A stretch of DNA of 64,000 bases from Chitinivibrionales bacterium (GCA_014728295.1 WJLW01000112.1:48181-112180), one strand, 5' to 3'. Positions 53,229-63,060 are shown, counted from the first letter of the stretch. The notes: generated by a model not told the origin, from the letters alone. Program-made: numbers and translations.

Positions 53229-54047
53229 TTATCTAACCGGCAGCATTTTTTTGCTGAGCATGAGAATGTGCGACTCAACGCTGTGGCGCACATAGGCCGG
53301 AGTGTGGTCTCCGAAACGTTCGTAATATTCGTGGGCAATACCGGCTTCCAAAAGCAGCTTATGGGCTTTGCGGTTGCCGGGCAGCGCGAAATCCTGCACT
53401 CCGCAATCGAGTATAATAAGCTTGTCCTCGCCTTTGAGCCTGTCGAATGTGCCCACGAATGATGCTTGCCTGTACCGCTCAGGATGGGCCTGCGGATTGC
53501 CCAGAATCCGCGGCAGCTCCCATTTGCCGGCGAATTCAAGCAGATCCATAATGCCCGCTATACTTCCCGCCCCGGCAAACAGGTCGGGATGCTGAGCCAG
53601 CAGGGTCACTGCTCCATGTCCGCCCATACTCGAGCCGATCAACCCGCGTCCCGCCGCCCGGTCGTGCGTCCGGAACAGCGAGTCGACTCCGGGGATGATC
53701 GCTTCGGTAAAGCATGTCGAAAATTGCGATTCGGGATTGACCGGGCTGTCCAGATACCAGGAGTTGCGCTTGCCGTCGAGGCTGACAAAGATAATACGAT
53801 AGGTATCGGCGTACTGCTTGACTGGCGCAATGCGCGGCCATTCCGTGTGGCTCTTGGCATGGCCGTGCAAAAGGTAAATAACCGGCCAGCGCCGGGATGA
53901 TTCGTGCTGATATGCCTCGGGCAGGATAACGGTTGCGATGTACTTGCGGCTGGTGGCGGGACATTCCACGCTTATTCTCTGTTTGCGTCCGGCCGTGGTT
54001 GAGCAATTCAGGATGAGCGCAACGGCACATACAAGCGGGTAGCGCAT
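53229..54047 (-). CDS. Esterase of the D-type alpha/beta hydrolase family, likely lipoprotein
   Basis: The 272-residue protein has an N-terminal signal with lipobox-like LILNC (Cys15). An esterase-D/feruloyl-esterase fold follows: WPVIYLLHGHAKSHTEW oxyanion region, nucleophile GSSMGGHGA (Ser140), a likely acid Asp in LDCGVQDF, and catalytic His in RFGDHTPAYV. Substrates of this family are acyl esters such as acetyl or feruloyl groups on sugars; the exact one is unknown. It starts directly after folE on the same strand without a gap and converges on the enzyme I gene. Confidence 0.85.
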   Translation of the reverse strand: MRYPLVCAVALILNCSTTAGRKQRISVECPATSRKYIATVILPEAYQHESSRRWPVIYLLHGHAKSHTEWPRIAPVKQYADTYRIIFVSLDGKRNSWYLDSPVNPESQFSTCFTEAIIPGVDSLFRTHDRAAGRGLIGSSMGGHGAVTLLAQHPDLFAGAGSIAGIMDLLEFAGKWELPRILGNPQAHPERYRQASFVGTFDRLKGEDKLIILDCGVQDFALPGNRKAHKLLLEAGIAHEYYERFGDHTPAYVRHSVESHILMLSKKMLPVR

Positions 54048-54599
54048 TCAGGCGCGCTCCATACCGATCAATCTGAGGAACTCGTTGCGGGTCGCGCTTT
54101 CATTCCGGAAACTGCCCAGCATCGAGGAGGTTATCATCTTTGAATTCTGTTTGGCCACGCCGCGCATCATCATGCACAGGTGCTGCGCCTCGACTACCAC
54201 CCCCACTCCCTCTGCATCGATCGGCTCCATAAGGCATGCGGCAATCTGTTTTGTCAAGCGCTCCTGTACCTGTAACCGGCGTGCGTAACAGTCTACCAGG
54301 CGAGCCAGTTTGCTTACGCCGTAAATCTTGCCGCGGGCAATGTAGCCAATGTGACACTTGCCGAAAAACGGCAACAGGTGGTGTTCGCACAGGCTATACA
54401 CCTCGATATCGCGAACAACGATCATCTGATCGCAATTTTCGTTGAATATGGCGTTGCCGATTATGGCCTCGGGATTCTGTTGATAGCCCTTGCACAGGTG
54501 CTCGTAGGCTTTTCTTACCCGGACCGGCGTTTCTTTCAGTCCTTCACGGTTCGGGTCTTCCCCCAGCGCTTGCAGGATACTGATAACGGCTTGTTCCAT
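54048..54599 (-). CDS. folE: GTP cyclohydrolase I
   Basis: FolE converts GTP to dihydroneopterin triphosphate for folate or queuosine synthesis. The 183-residue protein is canonical, with zinc ligands in [13 protein letters not shown] and [11 protein letters not shown], and family motifs [19 protein letters not shown] and RLQVQERLT. The start is ATG 54599 because GAGGA lies nine bases upstream; a frame extending 10 codons further is less likely. The esterase gene follows immediately. Confidence 0.96.
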   Translation of the reverse strand: MEQAVISILQALGEDPNREGLKETPVRVRKAYEHLCKGYQQNPEAIIGNAIFNENCDQMIVVRDIEVYSLCEHHLLPFFGKCHIGYIARGKIYGVSKLARLVDCYARRLQVQERLTKQIAACLMEPIDAEGVGVVVEAQHLCMMMRGVAKQNSKMITSSMLGSFRNESATRNEFLRLIGMERA

Positions 54600-54797
54600 T
54601 TGATTATTCCTCGAATCGGGTGCTTCCAAAAAATATACTATGGAGAAGCAGCCGCTGTGAGCTGGTGTAATGTATTCCTGCTGCTGAGCGTTGTACTGGT
54701 GAGGAGCGCGACGGGGAGTGCTTGTCGGCTCGGTTGTAAACCATTTTCAGAGTGATTTAGTTTTATAGTGTTTTCAATTTCATGCAAGGAGCTACAT

Positions 54798-55874
54798 TTG
54801 CAAAACAAAAAGCGTCTTTCTCCGTCATCCGCATATGTAAAAGCATTTTTTATGCTCATAGGATTGATAGCCGTGTATGTGGCAATCCGCACGCTGTCTA
54901 AAAATGCGGGACCTATGCGGTACCTCCAGCAGGCCGGTGATGAATTTGACAGAGTGATGGATTTGCGCGGCCTGGATTCGCTTAATGTGGCTGATGTGCA
55001 AAAGCAGCTTGCCGGTTTCTGGTGTTTTGATTCTCCGGTAGAGCCTCACACAACCATTTGGGAGCATGACCGCCTGGAGCTCAAAGAAAATGGAATTATC
55101 TGGCAAGTGCGCCGAACCTGCGTGCGCCTGCCAGACAACACCGTTGATACTACTACCTACGTTAATCACCGTTATCTGCAGCCCAAGAGCTACTATGCCG
55201 GCAGTCCCAACACCTATCTGTGCGACGGGAAAATTATCGACCATGTCTGGTTGACGTATGCGGATACGTGCTACGCGCCCCAACCGGTGCATTTTATCAA
55301 AGAGCAAAGTGCCCGGGGCGCTGATTCAATTGTTACGAGAGAGGAGAATTTCTCCCGGGAACTCACCCTGGCCAATGATACGCTCTATTTTGAAAATCGA
55401 ATCTATACGCCATATCCCGACAGCTCACTGGACAATTTTTTCCCGGCGAATGTGCTGGAATATATTGAGAAATTTACCGTGCCGCGCTGTGACAAGTTGA
55501 GCGGCCTGCTTGCAATTGTCAACAATCGACTGCGCAGGTCATTTGCACAAATCAATGTCGATGTCCGTGAACGCGAAGCGGTCTTCGATGTTATCGCGCG
55601 TTATTATGCCCCGCTTATGCACTCTTGTCTGCTGGACCGGGATGATGTAGAGACGCGCAAAATGCCTGATTCACTATCGTTTTCGGCGGAAATTACCCGG
55701 GAAGGTACCCTGACTGATATCGAATTGCACGGCGAGAATTTTCTCACCGTCTATTTCCACGATGTTGTGCTGGAAACCATGCGGCAGTGGCAGTTGCCCC
55801 GCCTCAAAGCGCAGCGGGAGCCGGAATCGTTTGCTTTCACCGTTGCGTTGAAAAGCCGTCTTGCGGGCAGGTGA
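54798..55874 (+). CDS. Membrane-anchored hypothetical protein with TonB/AgmX-like C-terminus
   Basis: AAGGAG six bases upstream points to TTG 54798 as the start, giving 358 residues beginning LQNKKRLSPSSAYVKAFF. One N-terminal membrane helix (AFFMLIGLIAVYVAI) is followed by a strand-rich region (FWCFDSPVEPHTTIWEHD, GIIWQVRRTCVRL). The last 70 residues (LSFSAEITREGTLTDIELHG to MRQWQLPRL) resemble the C-terminal domains of TonB or AgmX-type proteins, where 'G.l.d..l....' leads to 'M..W.lP'. No function can be assigned. It is a single-gene unit with a terminator-less gap before the hybrid kinase. Confidence 0.65.
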   Translation: MQNKKRLSPSSAYVKAFFMLIGLIAVYVAIRTLSKNAGPMRYLQQAGDEFDRVMDLRGLDSLNVADVQKQLAGFWCFDSPVEPHTTIWEHDRLELKENGIIWQVRRTCVRLPDNTVDTTTYVNHRYLQPKSYYAGSPNTYLCDGKIIDHVWLTYADTCYAPQPVHFIKEQSARGADSIVTREENFSRELTLANDTLYFENRIYTPYPDSSLDNFFPANVLEYIEKFTVPRCDKLSGLLAIVNNRLRRSFAQINVDVREREAVFDVIARYYAPLMHSCLLDRDDVETRKMPDSLSFSAEITREGTLTDIELHGENFLTVYFHDVVLETMRQWQLPRLKAQREPESFAFTVALKSRLAGR

Positions 55875-56048
55875 AGCATGCGGTAGCAGCGAAACGGTAT
55901 AATGATTTATTTTCTCTTTACTCCTGCCGGGCAGGGGTGATACAATGAAAGTCGGTATGCCTGGTTGTATCGCAAAGGGCGTGTGAACTTACATACGAGC
56001 GCAGAGACGATTCATTTCTGAGTGTATGGTGGTTGCAGATTGTATGCG

Positions 56049-56077
56049 AAACGATCGTGAGCTTTTCTCGATCGTTT
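56049..56077 (+). promoter_or_regulatory. Leader hairpin before the hybrid kinase gene
   Basis: AAACGATCG (56049-56057) and CGATCGTTT (56069-56077) pair perfectly over nine bases around an 11-base loop, with one more GC pair after a bulged G. No T run follows, so it is not a terminator of the upstream gene. It ends 39 bases before ATG 56117 and may be a regulatory leader structure or a protein-binding palindrome (CGATCG core). Confidence 0.4.
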
Positions 56078-56116
56078 GCAGGTGAAAAGTAGACTACTTC
56101 AACGGTGGAGCGGGTT

Positions 56117-58861
56117 ATGGAAACGACAACGATTCAGCAGTACAAAGAGTATGTGGGCGATAACCTTGATCAAATTAAGGACATTTTATCACGCATTACG
56201 TGCGGCGATTACTCTTCCGATGTTGATATCGACACCATTCCCGATAATGAATTTGCTGAGGTTCTGCGCAGCCTCAAAGTACTGATTAGCAATTACAAAG
56301 ATGCCAACCGTTCGCTCCATAAGCAAACCAAATACGATAATATCCGTGCCGAAATCTGGAAAACCGCGTTCGACAAGTCTCTTACTGTCTCTCAGGTGAT
56401 TGAGCGGCTTTTTGAAAAGGTTGGCCCGCAGTTTAGCATTATGCGGGCAAGCTATTACGAATTCGATCTTGAAAACAAGACGGCAACCTGCACTCTGCAA
56501 TGGTGCGGGAAGGGGATGCGTCCAACCAGGGGGCTGCAAATACCCGAATCTGTGTACGCTCATTTTCTGGGGCAGGAATATGTTTCCATAACCTCACGAC
56601 GTTTGCCGGACTCACTCAAACCGCAAATTCAGGATATTTTCAAACAAACCGGCGTCAACTCTTTTCTTGCAATCCTGTTTCCCGATGCTTCACATCCTGC
56701 CGGTTTTATCAGCTTCAGCGATAATGACCCCACGCGTGAATGGCAGGAGCGCGAGACCGACATCTTGCGCGAAATCGTTAAAATTCTGGTTGCCCGCATT
56801 ACTCAAAGCGAAGCCGAGGAGGCTCTGCGCCAGGCTAATGAGCAATTGGAAGAGCAGGTACGCGCCAGAACCGATGAGCTCAGAGGGGTCAACGCCAGAC
56901 TGAGGGAAGATGTCGAAAAACGCAAACAGATGCACCTGACCCTGGAGGAAAACGAAGAGCGATATCGGGCCCTCATCGAAACCTCACCCGATTCAATTGC
57001 CATGATTGATTTGCAGGGCAATTTTATGATGGTCAATAATGTAGCGGTTGAGATGCACGGCTACAACGACAAAGAGGTGCTGCTTGGCAAAAATTTCTTT
57101 GACTTTGTCGTGGAAAAGGATCGCTTGCAGGCCCGCGAGGCATCCAGGCATGCACTCAGCACTGGTTCGATCAAGAACATCGAATACGAATTGCTGCGCA
57201 GTGATGGGAGCACCTACTTGGCAGAGATGAGTGCTTCGCTGCTCAGAGACAGCCACGGCAATGCGCATGCGTTTATTTGCATTATTCGCGACATCAGCGT
57301 GCGCAAAAAGGCGGAGCAGGAGCTTGAGGCTGAAAAAGAGTTGCTTGATGTTACCTTGCGCTCGATCAGTGACGGGGTGATCTCTGCTGATATTAACGGT
57401 CGCGTCATGTCGGTCAACAGCATCGCCGAGACGCTGACCGGCTGGCAGCAGGACGAGGCCGATAGCCGGTATCTTGAGGATATTTTTAGCGTTGTCGAAC
57501 AGACCAGCCGCAAGCCCGCCGAGAATCCTGTTCGTAAAGTTATTGAACGCAATGGTATTGTCTATTTCCGCAGCGACCGTCTGCTGGTGGCAAAAAACGG
57601 ATATGAGTGTCAGATCGAATACAGCGGAGCGCCGATTCGTGATCGTAAAGGATCGATAATCGGCGTGGTGATCGTATTTCGCGATGTGACCGAAAAGCAG
57701 AAACTGGAAGGTGAGGTATTCAAGGCCCGCAAGCTCGAATCTATCGGCGTACTGGCCGGCGGGATAGCTCATGATTTCAACAATATTCTGACCGGGATCG
57801 TCACCAATCTGTTCATGGCCAAAATGAATATCAGATCCAATGATGAGGTCAAGCAACTCATTATGGAAGCAGAGAAAGCTGCGTTCCGGGCCAGCAGGCT
57901 CACCAAGCAGTTGTTGACCTTCTCAAAAGGCGGCTCTCCGGTTAAAGAAAATGCTTCCATCAAAGAAATTATTGAAGATTCGGTCGGTTTTTGTTTGAGC
58001 GGTTCCAATGTAGATTATAAACTCAGCCTGCCGGCCGAGCTGTGGCAGGTGGAAGTTGATCGGGGCCAGGTCGATCAGGTCATCAATAATCTGGTTATTA
58101 ATGCCGATCAGGCAATGCCGCAGGGCGGAACCGTTTCGGTGGGCGCCGAAAATATCACCATCGGTGAAACCATCAAAGAGGGTACGGCAAGCATTCTTCC
58201 CCTGATGCCCGGCAACTACGTAAAAATCTCAATTGAAGACGAAGGCGTCGGCATTGAGCCCGACAATATTGAAAAAATATTCGATCCTTATTTTTCAACT
58301 AAACCCAATGCCAGCGGACTGGGACTGACCACGGCATTTTCTATTGTCAAAAAGCATGACGGACATATTACCGTACGTTCGATACCAGGCAAGGGCTCAC
58401 GCTTTGTTTTCTATCTTCCGGCCGTCAAGTCGGAAGAGGATCTGGAAGAGACCAAAGAGATGTTGCCCCTGCGCGGCGCCGGCAACCGGGTTCTGGTAAT
58501 GGATGATGATGAAATTGTACGACTGGTTGTGCAGCGCCTGCTTAAGCGCGCCGGATACGAAGTCTCTTGTACCGAAAATGGGGAGGACACTATCCAGCGT
58601 TACCGAACTGCGTTTCAGGAGGGCAAGCCGTTTGATGTCGTTATCATGGATCTGACCGTACCCGGAGCGATGGGCGGCAGAGAGGCAATTAAGAAATTGC
58701 TGCAGATCGATCCTGACGCCAAAGTAATCGTATTCAGCGGCTATTCAAACGACCCGGTTATGTCGAATTACAAAGAATTCGGATTCAGCGGCGTTATTGC
58801 CAAGCCCTTCAGCATAGATGAATTTACACGCGTGATCGGCCGGATTATGGAGCGTTCCTGA
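56117..58861 (+). CDS. Hybrid sensor histidine kinase (GAF-PAS-PAS-HK-receiver)
   Basis: The 914-residue cytoplasmic protein has a GAF-like sensor (about 80-230), a coiled coil (about 230-280), two PAS domains (about 285-405 and 410-530), HisKA with His552 in VLAGGIAHDFNNIL, HATPase (NNLVINADQAMPQGG; GLGLTTAFSIVKKH) and a C-terminal receiver with Asp845 in VVIMDLTVPGAMGG. All phospho-relay residues are intact. GGAG precedes ATG 56117. No membrane helices are present, so it senses a cytoplasmic signal. The HDFNN H-box family often lacks its own output gene nearby; none is visible here. Confidence 0.94.
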   Translation: METTTIQQYKEYVGDNLDQIKDILSRITCGDYSSDVDIDTIPDNEFAEVLRSLKVLISNYKDANRSLHKQTKYDNIRAEIWKTAFDKSLTVSQVIERLFEKVGPQFSIMRASYYEFDLENKTATCTLQWCGKGMRPTRGLQIPESVYAHFLGQEYVSITSRRLPDSLKPQIQDIFKQTGVNSFLAILFPDASHPAGFISFSDNDPTREWQERETDILREIVKILVARITQSEAEEALRQANEQLEEQVRARTDELRGVNARLREDVEKRKQMHLTLEENEERYRALIETSPDSIAMIDLQGNFMMVNNVAVEMHGYNDKEVLLGKNFFDFVVEKDRLQAREASRHALSTGSIKNIEYELLRSDGSTYLAEMSASLLRDSHGNAHAFICIIRDISVRKKAEQELEAEKELLDVTLRSISDGVISADINGRVMSVNSIAETLTGWQQDEADSRYLEDIFSVVEQTSRKPAENPVRKVIERNGIVYFRSDRLLVAKNGYECQIEYSGAPIRDRKGSIIGVVIVFRDVTEKQKLEGEVFKARKLESIGVLAGGIAHDFNNILTGIVTNLFMAKMNIRSNDEVKQLIMEAEKAAFRASRLTKQLLTFSKGGSPVKENASIKEIIEDSVGFCLSGSNVDYKLSLPAELWQVEVDRGQVDQVINNLVINADQAMPQGGTVSVGAENITIGETIKEGTASILPLMPGNYVKISIEDEGVGIEPDNIEKIFDPYFSTKPNASGLGLTTAFSIVKKHDGHITVRSIPGKGSRFVFYLPAVKSEEDLEETKEMLPLRGAGNRVLVMDDDEIVRLVVQRLLKRAGYEVSCTENGEDTIQRYRTAFQEGKPFDVVIMDLTVPGAMGGREAIKKLLQIDPDAKVIVFSGYSNDPVMSNYKEFGFSGVIAKPFSIDEFTRVIGRIMERS

Positions 58862-59108
58862 TCCTCTTTTCGGCTTCTTCGATCAGGGAAAGCAACGAGG
58901 CTGTTTTGGGCGGGGGTGGCTGTTGCAATGCGGCAAGGGTTTCATTATCCCAGCTAGCTTTCGCATAAGTAACGATGTCGAACGTCTCCCACCAGCAGTC
59001 AAGAATCCTGGGGCAGGGCCGACTTGCACCGGGTTGGCGGCAGTAGGAGAAACGTATCGCATGGCCAAGCAGCGGGCAGCGTCGTTCCTTCGAATCGTGT
59101 TCAATCAT
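58845..59108 (-). CDS. Small Cys-rich protein of unknown function
   Basis: The 87-residue protein contains CPLLGHAIRFSYCRQ, then CPRILDCWWETFDI. The four to five cysteines in this order are a pattern I recall from small proteins of anaerobic delta-proteobacteria-like genomes, possibly a metal or iron-sulfur site. The C-terminal half is helical and Leu/Glu-rich. There is no clear ribosome binding site. The end overlaps the kinase gene by 17 bases tail to tail, and it follows trpB2 on the same strand by 45 bases. Confidence 0.6.
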   Translation of the reverse strand: MIEHDSKERRCPLLGHAIRFSYCRQPGASRPCPRILDCWWETFDIVTYAKASWDNETLAALQQPPPPKTASLLSLIEEAEKRIRNAP

Positions 59109-59153
59109 AGGCAGAAGGGGGGACGCGCAGCAGCCGCGTCCCTGGTTTCGCAG

Positions 59154-60542
59154 TTACCATTTTCCGCTTTTGTTAATTTGTGCCTTCGGATAATCTTTGA
59201 GCTCTTCTTCGGTCTTGTCAATTTCCTCCTGTGGGAGCGCATAATCGCTCAATTCGCCTTCGAAGTATTTATTGTACCCCACCAGATCCATCAAGCCGTG
59301 ACCGCTCAGGTTAAAGAGAATCGTCTTTTCTTTTCCCTCCTGTTTTGCCTTGAGCGCTTCCTGAATAACGGCGGCAATGGCATGGCTTGTTTCGGGCGCA
59401 GGAATGATTCCCTCGGTCCGGGCCCATTGCACTGCTCCCTGGTAACATTCAATTTGATGTATGGAGCGCGGCGCAAAGAGTCCTTCTACAATCGCCTGGC
59501 TGACCAGCGGCGCCATGCCGTGATAGCGCAGTCCACCGGCATGGATCGGTGGTGGGACGAACGAGTGACCCAGCGTGTGCATGGGCGCCAGCGGAGTTGT
59601 ACCTGCCGTGTCGCCGAAATCATAGGCAAACAGACCCCGGGTCATGGTGGGGCAGGAGGTCGGCTCGACGGGTATTATTTCGATATCCGCACCGTTAATC
59701 TTGTCGTAGGTGAATGGGAAAGCCAGGCCGGCAAAGTTACTGCCCCCGCCGGCGCAACCAATGACAATATCCGGCTTGCCAACGCCGATTTTGGCAAGCT
59801 GCTTTTTAGCTTCCAGGCCAATGATGGTTTGGTGCATGAGTACATGATTGAGCACGCTGCCCAGTGAATACTTTGTTGCTCCCGAAGAATCGGCGACTGC
59901 TGCTTCGATGGCCTCGGATATTGCCATGCCCAGGCTGCCGGGGGTATCAGGATCTTTTTCCAGAAATGAGCGACCGGCGTTTGTTTCGTTGCTGGGGCTG
60001 GCTACGCAATTGGCGCCCCAGGTCTGCATCATCATTTTGCGGAAAGGCTTTTGGTCGAAACTGATGCGCACCATGAAAACCTTACATTCCAGGCCGACCA
60101 GCCCGCAGGAAAAGCTCAGGGCACTGCCCCATTGACCGGCCCCGGTCTCGGTCGTGATTGTTTTGGTGCCGAACTGCTTGTTATACCACGCCTGCGCAAC
60201 GGCCGTATTGGGCTTATGGCTTCCTGCCGGCGAGACACTTTCGTCTTTATAGTAAATTTTGGCTGGAGTACCCAGCGCCTCTTCCAGATAGACCGCTCTG
60301 CGCAACGGTGAGGGCCGCCAGCGATAGAGTATTTTAAGTATTTCATCCGGAATATCGAGCCAGCGTTTCTGACTGTACTCCTGTTCGATCAGGTTTTCGG
60401 GAAAAATTTTGTACCAGCCCTGCGGCGGTACCGGCGTCCCGTCAGGACCAATCGGCGGTTGCAGAGGCGAGGGGAGATCGGGCGCAAGGTTATACCATTG
60501 ACGCGGTATTTCATCTTCGTTGAGAAAGACTTTAATTGACAT
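59154..60542 (-). CDS. TrpB2-type tryptophan synthase beta-like enzyme
   Basis: The 462-residue PLP enzyme belongs to the TrpB2 (TIGR01415) class, longer than TrpB1 and not built to bind TrpA. It has the N-terminal RQWYNLAPDLPSPLQPP, the PLP lysine in SPAGSHKPNTA, ETGAGQWGSALSF, and the phosphate loop CAGGGSNFAGLA. TrpB2 proteins make tryptophan from indole and serine, and some may act as salvage or serine-deaminating enzymes. A TrpB1 partner of TrpA is encoded at 21086-22288, so this cell has both. Confidence 0.94.
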   Translation of the reverse strand: MSIKVFLNEDEIPRQWYNLAPDLPSPLQPPIGPDGTPVPPQGWYKIFPENLIEQEYSQKRWLDIPDEILKILYRWRPSPLRRAVYLEEALGTPAKIYYKDESVSPAGSHKPNTAVAQAWYNKQFGTKTITTETGAGQWGSALSFSCGLVGLECKVFMVRISFDQKPFRKMMMQTWGANCVASPSNETNAGRSFLEKDPDTPGSLGMAISEAIEAAVADSSGATKYSLGSVLNHVLMHQTIIGLEAKKQLAKIGVGKPDIVIGCAGGGSNFAGLAFPFTYDKINGADIEIIPVEPTSCPTMTRGLFAYDFGDTAGTTPLAPMHTLGHSFVPPPIHAGGLRYHGMAPLVSQAIVEGLFAPRSIHQIECYQGAVQWARTEGIIPAPETSHAIAAVIQEALKAKQEGKEKTILFNLSGHGLMDLVGYNKYFEGELSDYALPQEEIDKTEEELKDYPKAQINKSGKW

Positions 60543-60765
60543 ATAACAACTCCTCCCGTGACAATGTCACATGCGGTGATCAAATTATGGTTATGCGATT
60601 AAATGCACTTGGTAATTTACAACAGCAAATAAAATAAATCGGCCCGGTTGCTAAATGAAAATTTTTGCAGATTAATTTGCGTATTCTGAGATTGTAGGAG
60701 AGCTACTTAGCGCATGCGAAAGAGAGTTATATTTACGTAAATCAAAACTTTAGAGATACGATACG

Positions 60766-63060
60766 ATGAAGTGCCCCCTCCCAAAAAAGCCCGCTCTCCT
60801 TCTTATGCTGTTTGCGGCTACGGCCGGCATCCGTGCCGGACGCATTGATGTCGTGGCTTCCGGCGAGACACATGCCATGCTGCGATCCTGTGATTGCCCG
60901 GACGATCCGGGAGGCGGATTGAGCCGCCGTGCGTTTGTGCTGAATCAGGCGCGCACCGAGGGTGATGTCCTGTTACTCGATGCCGGCGGATTTTCCGGGG
61001 GCGGACTGTACGATACCTATTCGCAGGGGCGCAAGCCCGATTCCCTGCGCACATTGATTACTCTGCAGGCTATGGCGCGCATGCAGTACGACGCAATCGC
61101 AATCGGCGATGATGATCTTCAGTGGGGATCTGCGTTTTTGCGTGAAATCGCCGTACGTCTCGACGTGCCCCTGGTATCGGCGAATTGCTATGATGCCAAC
61201 GGCGAAGCGGCGGGTCTCAAATTCATTAGTGTCGAGCGGGGAGGCAGGCGCTTTGCGATTACCGCTGTGACAACCCGGGAGCGTCTGGTCGAGCCGGGCC
61301 CGGACATTGTGCTTGTGGAACCAGTCGCGGCATTGCGCCGGATCTGGCCGGAGATGGTTGAAGCATCCGATTATCAGGTGATTCTTGCCCATGTTGGTGA
61401 AGCGGCTTCGCATAACTTAATCGATTCGTTTCCCGAATGTGATCTTGTTGTCAATGGGCATCGCAAGAGCTCCACCGAGCCGGTCACTCTGCAAAACGGC
61501 GTTCCCGTGATGCAATTCGGATTCCAGGGAAAAAAGCTTTCCCGGCTTACCGTCACTGCAGGTGATTCTTTGATGATCAATGCGCAGGAATGGGTTAACG
61601 TATCGGACGATCTTCCCGGCGTTGCGGCGATAGACTCACTGATAGCGACACTGGATCGATCTCGGAGCGAATCCGACCCCGTTAGCTACGATTTATACCT
61701 GATGAGCCAATGCCCCTATGGGCTGGAAGCCCTGCAGCAGCTTGTGGATGTCAAACGAAAATTTCCCGGTTTTGCCTGGAAAACCTGGTTCATCGGCGAT
61801 GTTGTTGATGATACTGTTTTACGCTCCCTGCACGGATCTGCTGAAGTTGCCGATGAGAAGATCTGGCTTGCCGTTGAAAAACTGCATCCCGAACGATACC
61901 CCGAGTTTCTCATGCGACGGGCATACAGTTCGGAATCTACGCTTCAGCTTCTCGCTATACTTGATATAGATACCAACCGCGTCAAGCAATGGGTCTTTGA
62001 GCATGGCGCAAAGCAGCTTGCGCTGCACTACAACCGCTCAAATCGCCTCAACATTAATGCCTCGCCAACCCTGCTCGCCGACAACAATCGCGTTGACGGA
62101 AATATCACGCATGCGCGGATTGCCAAAGCAATATGCGCACAGGGGGACCCATCGCCGAAATGCGATTCCCTGCCCGAATGCTTTACCAGTGCAGACTGCA
62201 AACAACCGGGGATGGTTGGCTCCTGCATTGACGAGGGCGGTAAAGGCCGGTGCCGGTTTACAAAAGCGATCCCGTTTACGTTTACGGTTATCGCGGCGGA
62301 ATCGACCTGGCAGCATCCCCATGAAGCAATCATCGCCACTACGCGTGAGCTGTTCCCGTCAGTCAAGGTACGGGTCGTGCCGCCTTCTTCCCCCAGAGCG
62401 CAGATGCTGATGCAGAAATATCGCATAAAAGCCTTGCCGTTTTACCTTTTCGGTGCTCCGGTGAAGCAGGCACATAATTTTGACGAAATCGCCTCCGGAC
62501 TAGACCGCATTGACGATGGTTTTACCTTCGAGAACAACCGCGTCCCCGTTAATTATTTCCCTGCCAGAGAAGCGGTCCGAGACCGGATTACCGTCTATAT
62601 CGATCCGGTTTTTCAAGACGTTGCGGCGGTCCTCGCAGCGGTCCGGGCAGCCGAACCAACGGGACTCATTCAAATCCGTCCGGCGTTGTTTGCCCCGCTT
62701 GAAGACGGGAAATTTTCCCTCACTCAGAAAATTCGCCGCGAAGAAGCACTGCGCTGGCTTGTTGTACAACGGAAATTTCCCGGCAAATATGGCGCCTATT
62801 TGCGCGAATACCGGAAAAATCCGGCTACGACATTCTGGCATACAACGCTGCAATCAGCCGGAATCAAGCCTTCCCGGGTTGCCAAAGCGCTGGAGGATGC
62901 TGGCGATATACTCTCAGGCTATCAGCGCGACATTGCAGAATTGTCGATTTTTGAGCCGGTTACTATCCTGCGAAACAACCGGGAGAGCATACGGGTGAGT
63001 AATCTGGAGCAGCTTAAAGAGATTTTGCAGGAAATGCACCAGAAAATGGCAAGTCATTGA
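60766..63060 (+). CDS. Exported fusion: metallophosphatase-like plus thioredoxin-like domains
   Basis: The 764-residue protein has a signal peptide (ALLLMLFAATAGIRAG). Residues 26-300 follow the 5'-nucleotidase/calcineurin-like plan, with SCDCPDDPGGGLSRRA (Cys42, Cys44), LLLDAGGF, GDDDLQWG in place of the GNHE motif, and VVNGHRKS; several metal-ligand positions are changed. A thioredoxin/DsbA-like domain follows (about 305-450) with a CPYG site (Cys316, lacking the second Cys). A Cys-rich linker comes next (CFTSADCKQPGMVGSCIDEG, about 470-500), then two further thioredoxin-like regions without Cys (about 500-750). I know no described protein with this order. It is a single-gene unit. Confidence 0.72.
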   Translation: MKCPLPKKPALLLMLFAATAGIRAGRIDVVASGETHAMLRSCDCPDDPGGGLSRRAFVLNQARTEGDVLLLDAGGFSGGGLYDTYSQGRKPDSLRTLITLQAMARMQYDAIAIGDDDLQWGSAFLREIAVRLDVPLVSANCYDANGEAAGLKFISVERGGRRFAITAVTTRERLVEPGPDIVLVEPVAALRRIWPEMVEASDYQVILAHVGEAASHNLIDSFPECDLVVNGHRKSSTEPVTLQNGVPVMQFGFQGKKLSRLTVTAGDSLMINAQEWVNVSDDLPGVAAIDSLIATLDRSRSESDPVSYDLYLMSQCPYGLEALQQLVDVKRKFPGFAWKTWFIGDVVDDTVLRSLHGSAEVADEKIWLAVEKLHPERYPEFLMRRAYSSESTLQLLAILDIDTNRVKQWVFEHGAKQLALHYNRSNRLNINASPTLLADNNRVDGNITHARIAKAICAQGDPSPKCDSLPECFTSADCKQPGMVGSCIDEGGKGRCRFTKAIPFTFTVIAAESTWQHPHEAIIATTRELFPSVKVRVVPPSSPRAQMLMQKYRIKALPFYLFGAPVKQAHNFDEIASGLDRIDDGFTFENNRVPVNYFPAREAVRDRITVYIDPVFQDVAAVLAAVRAAEPTGLIQIRPALFAPLEDGKFSLTQKIRREEALRWLVVQRKFPGKYGAYLREYRKNPATTFWHTTLQSAGIKPSRVAKALEDAGDILSGYQRDIAELSIFEPVTILRNNRESIRVSNLEQLKEILQEMHQKMASH

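Noticed and set aside
55938..56000. Possible c-di-GMP-I riboswitch (GAAAG and CGCAAAGGG elements)
   Set aside because: Order and spacing of the conserved blocks do not match the GEMM consensus, and the tetraloop-receptor pair is absent.
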